Made by a program: the position numbers and the translations under genes
NCBI GenBank assembly: GCA_902729315.2
Contig: LR746273.1
Coordinates: forward strand, 253,001-317,000
Reading direction: 5' to 3'
Length of the DNA: 64,000 nt
Source: Spirodela intermedia
Lineage: Eukaryota > Streptophyta > Magnoliopsida > Alismatales > Araceae
Part shown: piece after piece, positions 22,782 to 34,063 of the stretch
Layout: each line of letters opens with the position of its first letter
Position numbering within the stretch: the first letter of the stretch is position 1
Notes under the pieces: generated by a model
Database searches by the model: none
Told to the model about the DNA's origin: nothing
Seen by the model: the letters and a program-made list of their open reading frames with translations, nothing else

Positions 22782-24834
22782 TCAAGGATGTACCTCGCCC
22801 AGCCTCGGGCGCTTGCCGCGTGGGGTAGATGGAAAGGCCTCCGAGGGGACTGAATCAAGCCCAGGGGGAGTCTCCGGATTGACCCGGTGCTGCTCACCGC
22901 CCGCTCCGCTGGAGCTTTCCCTGGCTGGCTCTGGGTCCACTGCTGTGTCTCCGGCGGCGGCCCCATCTTGACCGGGAGTCTCATTTGTAGCGGCGGTGGC
23001 GGAGGCGGCGCTGTCGAGGGTGGAAGACGGATTGTGCCCCCCATTATCCATCCTCCGCTGGTTCTCGAACATGATCTGGAGATACTTCCCCTGCTCTTCG
23101 ATCTGCAGCTGCAGCTTCCTCTGAATCTGCATACAAGTTTTTGAGTCAGAAAATCCAAAGCCATTCACGGGTGGGATCAACCGACGATGAAAACTTTGGA
23201 ACATAAAAACATCAAGTTATGGAACCTCGAGCTGTTCATGAAGTTTCTTCTGGACCTCCATCTGCAGTCGTAGCGCCTCGGTGATCCCAAGTCCCCTGGA
23301 AAAAATAACCCTACTTCAGGTTGGGCAAACTTGCAAGTTAGAATCCACCGCTTGCTTAGCTGATTAAAGATAATTGTCAGTAAAAGTCAACGCAGCATCA
23401 GCGAGGAAAATACGTCCACCCCCAAATCTGGTTATAATTTCCCCGGATGGACGATGGATGGGCGACTTACGTCCCTTGGTCGAGAGAAGTCATCCCTTCA
23501 AGGGAATCGAGATTCCTCTCCGACGCTCCTGCTCACGAGAAAGAAAATGAAGAAAATGAGAGATTTTCTTGGAAAAAAAGGGGCCGTGTTCGTCGTCTGA
23601 CCTTCGGGTGAGTCCGGTTTGAATCGGGCAGTCCTGTATTTCTTCAAAGAAGCAAGAGCAACCGATTAAAACTGGGTGCGGTGATGTATGAAGATTGGGC
23701 GTCAAAGAGGAAAGAAAGACGATGAGCACCTGCAGATGGCTCTTCACATGGTAGATGGTCAACCTATCGACTCTCATAAGCTTTAAGACACCTTTAGGTG
23801 TGGCCTCTGTGGGTAAAGAAAATAAATCATGAGGATACTGCACAAAGGGGGGGGGGGGGGTCAACGCCCTCTGCGGAAGATTAGTCACAGTCTCAGAAAT
23901 GGCATTACTTTCGCTGCCCCCCAGCTGGTTGACAGCTTCCACAAAGCGCTCATGGAGCTCGGGCGTCCACCGTATCCGAGGCTTCGCGGGGGGGCCGCTG
24001 CTGCCAGAGGACAAGGAACCGTTCGCCGCGCTCATTCCCCCGGAATTCGACGGCATTTGTTGATAAAACTGCGGCGGCGGCGGCGCCATCTGCGCCAGCA
24101 GGTGAGATGCGGCTGGATAGAGAGCCTAGATAAAAGCGCCCAAGGGATTTTGTAATCAGAAAACTGATGTCGTTTTCTCATAAATGTAAAAAAAAAATGA
24201 GATTACTCGATAAAAAGAAAAAGAAAAAAGGTCTCAGTCACTTCGATCCATAAAATCTGTGCTCTGGGTATCTTCCTTGTGTTTAGAAATTACTATTTAT
24301 ATATAGTTTTTAGATCACTCTATCCATATAAAAAAGCAATCTTTTTATGAAGAAACCATGGAAATCCAGAGAAAAATCTGCCTTTGGGGTGGGTACCTTG
24401 GATTCGGCGAGAGCGCCGTCTGTGCGGAGGACGTAGTCATTCCAGCTGCCTCCGAGGCTGTCGTTGGACACCAAATCAGACCAGTCATTCTGCCTGGCGC
24501 GGGAGGCCGACCCCGCCATGGCATGGCTCTGCATCTGCCCTATCCCATCGGCCGCATCGTCGCCGACGAGAAATCTCTCGATCGAATCAGCTGACCAGAC
24601 GAGTTCATCGGATTGCTTCGAGCAGGCGTTTGGTGCCGAAGGCTGGAATGGTGCCTGGTGATAGAAGCTCGTCTGAGGGAAGGAGGGTCCCTTGCTTGGA
24701 GGGGCACTCGAATCCCTCTCCTGAGATGGGATCGAAGAATTATTTAGACTTGAAGACGACCCTGAATCCGCAGAACCTGTTGCGAGATGGGTCTGGAGAG
24801 GGATCAGTCTTTGGCTTCTGTGCCCCCTCTCCAT
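22782..24834 (-). CDS. PHR1-like MYB-CC transcription factor, seven exons
   Basis: PHR-type factors bind P1BS sites (GNATATNC) and drive phosphate-starvation genes. Coding exons: 24834-24397, 24125-23909, 23806-23730, 23641-23602, 23528-23471, 23295-23226 and 23126-22782, giving 414 residues. The GARP/MYB domain starts at [20 protein letters not shown], continues [15 protein letters not shown] across intron 2, and runs through [24 protein letters not shown]. The coiled-coil (CC) domain is [20 protein letters not shown] followed by [20 protein letters not shown]. The N-terminus has the Ser/Asp-rich layout of PHR1/PHL proteins. The 77-base exon ending in HLQ is typical of the family. One difference is RVDRLTIYH where relatives usually have KVEGLTIYH. 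Intron 2 is 102 bases, in frame and stop-free. The only usable ATG at the 5' end is 24834. Which PHR/PHL subgroup is not resolved. Confidence 0.93.
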
Positions 24835-25167
24835 GGAAGACAAGCTGACTAGAAGTTGGGCAACCCTGGAGATCTCCCTTCTACCGGAAGAGCAGTCCCC
24901 TCTCCATGGAAGACCAGCTAGAGGACGGGTGACACCCCCAAGGATGTCCCCTCTACTGGAGCAGGCAAGAGCTCTGAGGAAGAAGAAGAAGAAGAAGAAG
25001 AAGAAGAGGGCATGGCTGCAAATAGAACCAATTTAATCTCTGTATGCTTCATCCCTTCCCATGGTTTTAGACTCCTCGCTGTGAATCCCCCTCAAAATCT
25101 GGAGCAAGTCCTGCTTAAGAAAGTATACATTCAAGTATGAGAGATTGCATCAAACTCAAACTCGTCC

Positions 25168-25216
<49 letters not shown>

Positions 25217-26557
25217 ATATGTATCGAGATGTTCTGTGTTGCAGGACGGGTGGAGGTGGGGGGTCTGGAGGAAACCCGATCGGGAGAAAAACTCGTTGTT
25301 GAAAAATCAGAGAGTATATATTATGATACTAATCTCCACCCCTTTTTGACTCGACATGATCCAGAGGTCACCTGGCGACGGCAACAGATGCCGCAGAACG
25401 CCACAAAGTTTTCACTTCATGAGGAAGGAATTGGAAAAGCTGCGAAGCCTCGTCTCTCTGTGAAGCGGATGGTCTCATCCGGCCTCCCCGAAACCTTCCG
25501 CCCCGCTCTGAACCCGGGAGGGAATGAGGAGCACCGGCAATTCTGATCTCATCGGCAGAACCTCTTCTTCCATTTCTACCGTTTCCCGGCCGGAATCTCT
25601 CGGAGAGAGAGTGATGCAGATAGAAGGCATCTCCGCTGACTGGGCGCCCTCCCTCGAGGATCCTTCCCATGCCACGGGCATCAATCAAACGCCAGAGAGA
25701 ATCCAACTTTGATGGGATCAAAGGAGATAGCTCGCTGGGCGTGCAACACACGAAGAAACAGAAGAACAGGAAAACGACGAGGAGCAATCACAGGGATAGA
25801 TTTCGGGAAGCCCGTCGAGAGAACCGGCAAGAAAAGTCCGTCGAAACGACGAGCAGGTGAAGAATCTTACAGTAGAGCTCTCACGGGGCGGGGCCCATAC
25901 GGCACCGAGGCCAGGGATCGGCGAGGAATTCCCCCGCACCAGATGCCAGCCGCCTGGCAGATGATTGATTTCCGAGAGGAACAAGGAGAAGGCGGGTAGA
26001 GGAACTCCATCCCCTCCCCCGTCCACTGCGAGTTAAAAATCCAGAGAGAGAGACGGAGACGGAGACGGAGACAGAGAGCTTTCGAGCGAATATCAGAGGC
26101 CGCGCGAAGTACTTGGCGCTGCGCACGCCTCCCTACGCATCAAATGCTCCTGGCCCATATCAACCCCCGGCAGTTGACATCCACGAGAGGAATCCCGATA
26201 AATACAAATTTATCCCAATGTTGGCAATTTTAAAAAAATGTGGAGGCACGTGCGAGCCGCCGCAGGGCCGTCCCTCCTGCTGCCACGGATTGCTCGCACG
26301 TGTCTCCGCGGAAAAACGACCTCCTCTCGAACTCTCCCTTTCCACAACATTTTTAATACCCCTCTCAGATCGATTCCAATGGCATTTAATATTCAGCAGT
26401 TGGACCATCGACGTGCGCACCGGCTCGGACTCCCTCGATTTTCCATGCTATGACACCTCCTCGCCCTCATGATTATTTGTATCCGTACTGTCCCTGTGTG
26501 TCAATAGATAGAGATATATATAAAGATAGATAGATAGATAGATGGATAGATATACAT

Positions 26558-26590
<33 letters not shown>

Positions 26591-28696
26591 TACAGATGGA
26601 GAGAGAGACGTAACATCAGTTCAAGGAACCAACCACCGTGAAGGCGACACTGCTTATTACGTGATGGCAGCAAAGGCCGCACGGCTTTGACTTTTTGTCA
26701 TCCGTTCGTGATGATCATGCGGGGGATAAGTCAGACCCAATCCACGATGCACAGTTTTTGTACAGATATTGGTGCAGGGGGTCAAGGCGGGGTGCCCTTC
26801 CCATAATTCGACTGATTTCTTCACCGAGTGAAGTAGCAGGCTCTTCCAAATGGGAAAAGTCAACTCAACCACTTGAAGAGGGGGGGAGGGGGGGTACTCA
26901 TTCCTGGTAGTCTTGTTTTATTCATATAAAATCAATTATCTTAAATATTTTTGTGTAAGATATTGAGTTTTAATTATAATGTACAGAGCTATAAAGAGGA
27001 TGTCCACATAAGCCACAATGGGACGCAAATTATCTACGATTTGACTTTTTTTAAAGGAATATAAATAATTTCTCCTTTTTAAACATCGTGATATGTTGTA
27101 ATATGAATTTTATTCATAAGATTAATCCATATAAATCTGATTTCCTTCCCTGCTGCTTTCTTCGTGGGCACTACGAGATGCCGTCGCAGTGGGTCGGCCC
27201 CTCTCTCTCTCTCTCTCTCTCCTCGTCATGCGCTGGGCGGCGGCGGACTACGACCTCGGGAGACAGCGGGAATCGTTGCGCCGCGTAGTTGTCAAAAGTC
27301 AAACCTGCCATCCTACCACGCGTGGTGCCGCCCGACATAAAAGGGGAGAGAGAGAGAATGAGAAGAGAGATTCGAGGGCGCCGACGTGGAACGTCAACAA
27401 GCTGGCGACTTTTTGAGCCTGCCTCCTGGACCTCAGAAGATTAAGGCGGCCCGAAAAATGGGCAACGAACGGTGGGAGGACGTCAGAAGCAAAGACCGCA
27501 TTCTGCGGCGGGGCATTGTCGGCAGATTCCTCCTGGCCCCCCAAACCGCACTGGTCAAAGCAACATCATGGCTCTCTAATCTACCCTGCCTCATAGATCA
27601 TGCATGTGGGGTCTCCTATTCAGATATTTACCCTGATCGCGTCGGACGTCACGGCATTGCTTCTTCTTGCATCCGTGTTCGCATCCGCAAGGGAGAGAGT
27701 GAGGCTCGTGGCGGCGATAGGCGTAATCGACGGCTGCATTAATAATATATATGGATAAATATTAATTTTCGGAGTGTAGAAATCGGATGCATCTTCTTGT
27801 TCTTCCTGCTTCGATTCACCCGGTCAGACGAATGGCGGTAGATTTCAACGTCCGAACCGAGTATGAAATAGTTCCTGAAAGCAAAGCAGGTGAGAAATCT
27901 TCCGTCCGGAATCACAAGACGAAGGCGGGGATCCCGTCGGAAACATTTTCCCAAATCCACGCCGAACGATTCAGGCGGGGATGGCGACGCAATGATCTAC
28001 TACTAGGGGAATTTGTGAGACGGACGGCCGATTTTCCGACGTCTGTAAATGATCTGAGATGTGATTTCAAATCTATGCCAAAAGAATACGATGAAACCTC
28101 TCCAGAGGAGAGTTGCAGATCCAGGACGGAGCGCCTGAGAAAATCGATCATCGGCTCCGGCGGAGAAATCAGCAGAAGCGCGACGGCGAAGAAAAATGCT
28201 AGAGGGTAAGCGACTCGCGATCGGAAGGCGCCGATCAACAATGATCTCGATGAATCCCCGGCGGCGCGAGAGGAGACCGATCATGCTGCTGAAGCGCGAC
28301 GGAAGACCGGAGCAAACCGGATCGACGCTTTTCGAGGAATCAACAGAGGAGAATGGAGACGTCGACGAGCAAATATCGGAGCAGATGGTTCGTGATCGCC
28401 GGGGGGGGGGTTGCTCTGGATTCTTCCAGCAGGTTCTCCTGGAGTGCGGAGACGAAAAATCCTCCAGATTTATAGGAATAAGTATCCCAGTCAATATATT
28501 TTTAATTTTTCGCGGGGAATTTTAGTTTTTCTCGAAGATACATAAGCGGTCGGGCTTCGAACACAACGCACGTGGGAGAAAGTCATCGGCACTTGAAGAA
28601 ATGCAAGCTGTGATAAATAAATATTTATTTATTTTTAAATAATGAAATTAATGATTCGGATCCCTGATTCAAACGTAAATAAAAAGAAAATAAACT
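24835..28696. other. Upstream flank of the PHR1-like gene and intergenic DNA
   Basis: The part next to 24834 is the promoter/leader side of the minus-strand PHR1-like gene. A direct duplication of 'cctctccatggaaga' (24827 and 24899) and an (AAG)n run at about 24981-25006 lie here. (TA)n fills 25168-25214, and GATA/GA simple repeats lie at 26505-26610. A (CT)n tract sits at 27203-27222. Apart from a weak ORF at 27787-28209, listed separately, I see no gene. Confidence 0.4.
27787..28209 (+). CDS. Possible hypothetical protein, 140 residues
   Basis: An ATG-initiated frame of 140 residues. An internal Met at 27832 (MAVDFNVRTEYEIVPESKAG) is a plausible alternative start. The product is basic and polar, rich in Arg, Ser and Glu, with no recognised motif, signal peptide or membrane segment. 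A partly overlapping plus-strand frame (28196-28525) in another phase could be a second exon, but I see no convincing splice pair. It may be chance in a GC-rich patch. Confidence 0.2.
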   Translation: MHLLVLPASIHPVRRMAVDFNVRTEYEIVPESKAGEKSSVRNHKTKAGIPSETFSQIHAERFRRGWRRNDLLLGEFVRRTADFPTSVNDLRCDFKSMPKEYDETSPEESCRSRTERLRKSIIGSGGEISRSATAKKNARG

Positions 28697-28770
28697 TGGC
28701 CCATGCAGGTCTCGAACCTGCGACCTTCGCGTTATTAGCACGACGCTCTAACCAACTGAGCTAATAGGCC
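28697..28770 (-). tRNA. tRNA-Ile (anticodon AAU)
   Basis: The 74-base cloverleaf folds completely. The acceptor stem pairs GGCCTAT with ATGGGCC, with one G-U and a discriminator A. The D arm reads AGCTCAGTTGGTTAGAGC, the anticodon loop is CTAATAA giving AAU, and the T arm is CAGGTTCGAGACCTG. There is no intron and no encoded CCA. On the coding strand an A/T-rich run with TTTATTTT follows the 3' end, suitable as a Pol III terminator. It decodes AUU/AUC, after A-to-I editing of the wobble base, in cytosolic translation. Confidence 0.96.
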
Positions 28771-28988
28771 TTGCACCCATGTTGAAAATATTTTTAAATA
28801 AAAATAAAAAACACCGATATTTTCTCCAGCTGTTCGCAACAGATCGCGTCGTGGGTACCGGCCCGACCGGGACGGCGTATTTCCAGATTTGGCAATGTGC
28901 AGAGAAGGAGGCGGAAGCGACCCTTTCTCCAGCCCACGCGCGTTTTCCTCGTTCTCTCACTATCTTTCCCTCGCTTTGCGTCCCCGTG

Positions 28989-28995
28989 TATAAAT
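28989..28995 (+). promoter_or_regulatory. TATA box of the CCT-motif gene
   Basis: TATAAAT in a GC-rich setting, 128-134 bases upstream of the proposed start codon at 29123. That distance suits a transcription start near 29020 and a leader of about 100 bases. Confidence 0.6.
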
Positions 28996-29122
28996 TCAAG
29001 ATAGGTGGAACCACAGTCACTGGACGTCCTCTCCTTCTCTCCTCCAACTGCCCCCTGAGAAGAGGAACGAACAAAGGAACGAAGGAACGAAGGAACGAAC
29101 GAAGGAGGAGGGGGAGGAGGAG

Positions 29123-32104
29123 ATGGAGATAGGATCCCTTTCACTACCGGAGGAGCCGAGAGTCAGCGCCGCCGCCTCTCTCCTCCCTGAATCGGTCTGC
29201 GTCCTCCATCCGTCGGCTTGCCGCAAGAAGGCAGAGACGTTCCCCAGCGCCGTTCATTCGCCGAATGATCACTTCGTCGCCATTGTAATACCTCCGTCCC
29301 CTCTCCATTTCCGCGTTTGCCTTCCCTCGCCTTCCCCCTCGATCAATTAAATGGAAATCGCGTCGTTCGGTCTAGGAAATCTTCGGCATCCGTTCGATCC
29401 GACCACATAATTTTGTCGATTTCACCTCTCTCGTGAGTTTTCCGTCGGAGTTCCTCCGGCTGCCCTTCCTCGAGGAGGCGGAATCATTCCTTCTCGAAAT
29501 CGTCGGGAGCTACGATTTCCCGGTTAGGAGATTAGTAGTCTCAGGTGATCTCCTCTTTTTTCCTACATTTGAACTGCCATTGTTTCTTTCCTGGACAGAT
29601 AATGGCCGCCACTCCGCCGTCGTCTTGGGGTTATCTCAGCTTTCAAGGATGAGATCACTCCTTCCTCGGGACCACCACCACCACCACCACCTCACAAGAC
29701 ATATTCCCCGACGAACCCTCCCTTGAGCACCTCCGAGTGTGGTCTCTATCTCGGAGCACCAGACGTCTCCTTGAGAACTTCACCAGACGTCACCTCCTTG
29801 AGCATCCAAACGAACCCTGTCTCACTCCATGTAGACTGGCTTTTCTCCGGCCTCGATAAGAGTCTTCCCTGGACATGACCAATTCGAGCACCGACCCGAC
29901 CAACTTCAGATTTGGGATCCCAGATAGAGAGCTAACTATATGGTACCCTATTACTCCGGAGACAATTCCAGAGGGCTCTTCCGGTAAATCCACGCAGGAG
30001 GAAGAGGAGCGAAGAGAAGTCAAAAGGAGATCCTCTGTTCTGTAGCACGGGTCAGTGTGGTCTTCGCCCATCTTAGGTCTTACTTTTGAAAGTTCCGGTG
30101 TGTCCATGTTGGAGGAAAGCCAAATGGAGATCCTCTCTTCTGTAGCACAAGCTAGCGTGGTCTTTGCCCGTCTTAGCTCTGACTTTGTAAAGTTCCTGTA
30201 AATCCATACAGGAGGAATAGGACCGAAGAAAGTAGAACGGAGATCCTACATTCTGTAGCAGAGGTGAGTCTGGTCTTTGCCTATCTTTGCTTCGATTTTT
30301 GTAAGGTCCCGGTGCCTGAATCGGTTTGCGCTAGTCGACTCCCTTCCGGAAGCTGGGAAGCTCTGGCCTTCACGGCGGGAGTTTTCTCAAGCCACACTAT
30401 AAGATTCTCGTTCGGGCGCCACGCGCCTTCTAAATCGAGGACACGAGTGTGTAGGGTCCCAAGATTCCCGCCGAGAAACGGGGCAGTGGACTAACACGCG
30501 TTTTAGAGTCAACGCGAAAGTTCCACTCGACACTTTTTGGTTTGACCTGACAAAATTGTGCTTTGCCTATAATGGGCACTTGCTTCCGTTGCATCGGCAA
30601 GCGTTTCTCATCTCCTAACGCGTCTTCTCGTCTACCCGCAGGGGGCCGAAGCCAATGAGGAGCAACTCTTCACCGATAACTTGTATGACAACGGCCATCT
30701 CTTCTCGGACAATTCAGGCGGCGGAAGATGGCGAGGCTGGGGCTATGGCGGCGATTCCTTGTTTTCCGACCTCCCTCCCTATTCTCCGGAAGACGAGTCC
30801 GTCATTTCCACAGCGAAGGATCCTCTGACAAAGCCGAAAATGAAGCCCAATGAAGCTCTCACCATCCACCGGCCGTTCCCGCCGCTGGTGCCGCCGTTGC
30901 CGCCGCAGCCGCCGGCACCACCGAACGAACTCCCTGTTTCGAGATACTTTCCCTACCCAGAGGATTGTCTCGCGAAGACAGGCCTGCCGGACATCACCGA
31001 CATCGATGGCTACTCGTACTCACCGGGTTCACAGCTGCTGCCGGTTCCGCCAACACAGCCCGCCTCATCCATGGCTTCCTCCTCCGGCAACCCATGCTTA
31101 TCATCGTTGTCAAGCTACACGGACGTAGACTACAAGTTCATGGATCAGATGAACATGAATTATTCGCCGGACTCCACCTCGTTCTTCTTCCCGGATCCGG
31201 CACTGCTCACCCCGTCTTGGGCGGCGAGCATGGGAGCACCGGCGCCGGAGTGGCCGGGGATCTTCCTCGGGAATTTGACGGCGGCGCAGGAGACGGGAAC
31301 ACCGGCGCGGGAGGGTGTCATGAATTTTCAGGATGGGCGTTGCACCGGCGCGGCGAAAGAGTTCGGGACCTTCGGGCATGACTGGATCTTCGGCGACCAC
31401 CAGGTACGCGCCTGGTTCAGCTCAGATCCAGGCAACTAACATTTTCAAAATGGATTAGCTTTTCTTATCCCCTCACGTTTATAGGTGGTTGGTCATAACC
31501 AGAATCTGATAAGTTGCAGCGAGCCGCCGCCGCCGCCGCCCTCTAACTTTGCGACCATGGAAATCTCCAGCTTCAAAGTACCGCGGCTATCTGCGGAAGA
31601 AAGGACGGCGAAGATCAACAGATACCTCAAGAAGAGGAACATGAGGAATTTCGGGAAGAAGATCAAGGTTTCCGCATCACACCCTCCCATCTTCCTGCCA
31701 CCGACTCTCACCCGCATTCCGCCCACCCCCTCCGGGAAACAGCTAACGTAATGCTCTCAGTATGCTTGCAGGAAAACTCTGGCAGACAGCCGCCCTCGCG
31801 TGAGGGGAAGATTTGCCAAGAGTGATGAATTCGAAGAGACGACCGGACTAAGGTCTGGTCACCACGACGATGAAGACGACGACGATGTCTACTCCATGTC
31901 AACTCAGACACAAGAGTTCAAGGTAAGAAGAGCAGTGGCAGAAACGAAGACCCACAGGTTGGTCATCCACAGCGTTTGACAATCTATAATCTCTGGCTTT
32001 CCTCCATGTGATAGGTGAAGATAAAACAAGAAGAATCCCTGAGACATCACCCAAAGATCCGTGCCATGAACTGTTTAAAGCGCACCTTCAATGCTCACTT
32101 ATGA
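29123..32104 (+). CDS. CCT-motif family protein (CMF, CONSTANS-like without B-box), five exons
   Basis: CCT proteins are nuclear regulators that work with NF-Y subunits, often in flowering-time, growth or chloroplast-gene control. Exons: 29123-29284 (tentative), 30642-31403, 31485-31667, 31761-31922 and 32015-32104, giving 452 residues. The CCT domain spans introns 3 and 4: EERTAKINRYLKKRNMRNFG, KKIK|YACRKTLADSRPRVRG and RFAKSDEF, including the nuclear-localisation core. Ahead of it are a Pro-rich block, a YTDVDYKFMDQMNM stretch and a PPPPPP run; no B-box cysteines are present. The tail is acidic (DDEDDDD) followed by VKIKQEESLRHHPK. Exon 2 has no in-frame ATG near its 5' end, so an upstream exon is needed. 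The ATG at 29123 with a donor after 29284 keeps phase and sits under a TATA box, but this first exon is the least certain part. The CCT region itself is certain. Confidence 0.85.
29982..30310 (+). repeat. Three imperfect tandem copies of a ~100-113 bp unit in intron 1 of the CCT gene
   Basis: The unit carries GGAGATCCT...TTCTGTAGCA, with anchors at 30026, 30126 and 30239, followed by a GTGGTCTTTGCC-like stretch and then TAAATCCA..CAGGAGGAA. Copies run roughly 29982-30090, 30091-30193 and 30194-30310. Confidence 0.8.
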
Positions 32105-34063
32105 GAGGCGCTTGCAGAATTACTTCAGCTACTTCTTCAACTTGGATTTTTTCACAAAATCATTCATCCATCATCAGTGGCCGTCATTTTTTTCAATAAA
32201 AGGCAGTTTTGGTTATTTTTTAACAAATCAGAAAAGACCCTACTTAGCAGGGATTTTCATGTTTTTTTATCTGTGAGAATTTGTTCTTTTTATATGAGCG
32301 ATTTATATATTATTCTTTTTTTCTCCTCATACATCAAAGAATTTGTTCTTCGAGAATTTCTCAAACGTGAAAAGTGTGAATTGATTTTTAATTGTTCTTT
32401 AGATTAAGTAATAATACCATAAATATAAAACAAATCAACATAATATAGTTCACACCAAATTTTAGAGTGATTCACCAAAACTCTTTTGACCTACATCCAC
32501 TTTCAAAGATTCTAAATTAATGTCATTATTCTACCCCCAGAATACACTTTGATCTTATTGGGAGCAAGAACTTGTTACGTTCCCAAATTCTAGAACTCTT
32601 AACCCTAGAATTCCTAGGTCCTTAGGTCTCTTGTTACAAATGCATATGGACTAATACATGTCTCAACCAATATACATACAATAATCAACCAAGAATAGTA
32701 TAGAACAAATTTACAATAACCCTTAAATTGAAGGTATTAAAAAAATACTGGGCTGAAGTAGGAGACACCGTGTGACAATGTTGACAACACACCAAGTATG
32801 TTTCAACTAGTTCACAAACCATAGTGAAATAGGGGATGAATAACACTATGAAATGAATTTACTGTAACCTTCAAATCATCAAGAGTTATTGAAGGCATTA
32901 AAAAATGTTAGGCTAAAGTAAGAGTCAACGTTGACAACACACCACGTGTGTTTCAACTAGTTCACAAACCACAAAATTGACGTAGAAAGTGTTTAAAAAT
33001 GTTATGTTGGAGCAAAAAGCTCTTGAGGGTTGGAGAGATGTCCACAGCTCTCTTGAAGCAATCAATCTTACCCTTGATTCTTTAAGAGTTGAAATGAGTC
33101 AACGAAGGGGAGAAATCATTATTGAAACAACAACCATCATTTTTAAATCGTAATTTTGGGTGAAATCCGTTATTTATATGTAGGTTGAGCCACCCCCTTT
33201 TCACCCTTATTGGGACAAACATTTAAGATAAAACATGCCCTAATGGGCCACACGTGGATCCTAGAAAATATAGATAAATTAATCGTAAAAAGTGAAAAGT
33301 TCATAATTCCCTTGGTATTTCAAATTTATAGGAACAATTTTCAGCTCTGAGTTCTTCTTTGAATCAAAACTTCCAGTGAGTGGTCCCACGCCTATTTATA
33401 TAACGTATTTTTTGAGATAAAAATTACTTTAGTATGAAAGATCATACTTCTGAACCATTCTACCCCTACTTGAATATGTAAACTAAGTAATCTTGTAAAA
33501 TAAGATATCAAATCAATGCCTTGATCATTTTCTCTAAATTTTATTTCACTTGACTCCTCGTTCAAGGACATTCATTCTGATTACTCATATGCCTACACTA
33601 TTGAAGCCATTTACTATGGAAAATTTAAACATTAAAACTTACACATGAGATGATAACATCTTTACCTCACATAGACTTTTTATTGTTGTTACATTCAGAC
33701 AGTCGAACATTTATATCCATGATGAGAATTTGAAATTGAGTGAGATATTTTTCATGATTTACACCTTAGATTAATACTAAAGTATTCTCAACTCTTTAAT
33801 GTCATTTAATCCATCAATCTTCCATTCAATTTATAATACATATATCAATTTCATGATTTCATACTAATATAAAAAAAATCATCAGAATCATCATAAGTTA
33901 ATGCTTAACTCAACACGAAGTTAGTTTTGTAAATGAGAATTGGGCATTGGGCTATAAAGATGACTAGTAGTTACACAAGTGAGAGAGAAGAAAAAGATGA
34001 CTACTAGGCTGATTTACATTAGAAAATGTGAACACTAAGGAAACCCATGAAATCAAAGGATAG
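32105..34063. other. AT-rich intergenic DNA with a diverged ~150 bp direct duplication
   Basis: After the CCT gene 3' UTR the sequence becomes AT-rich and non-coding, with no ORF of note. Two related segments, about 32707-32825 and 32857-32983, share TTGAAGG.ATTAAAAAA and the longer TGTTTCAACTAGTTCACAAACCA. They form an imperfect direct duplication. This is probably old transposon debris, but no family can be named. Confidence 0.5.
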
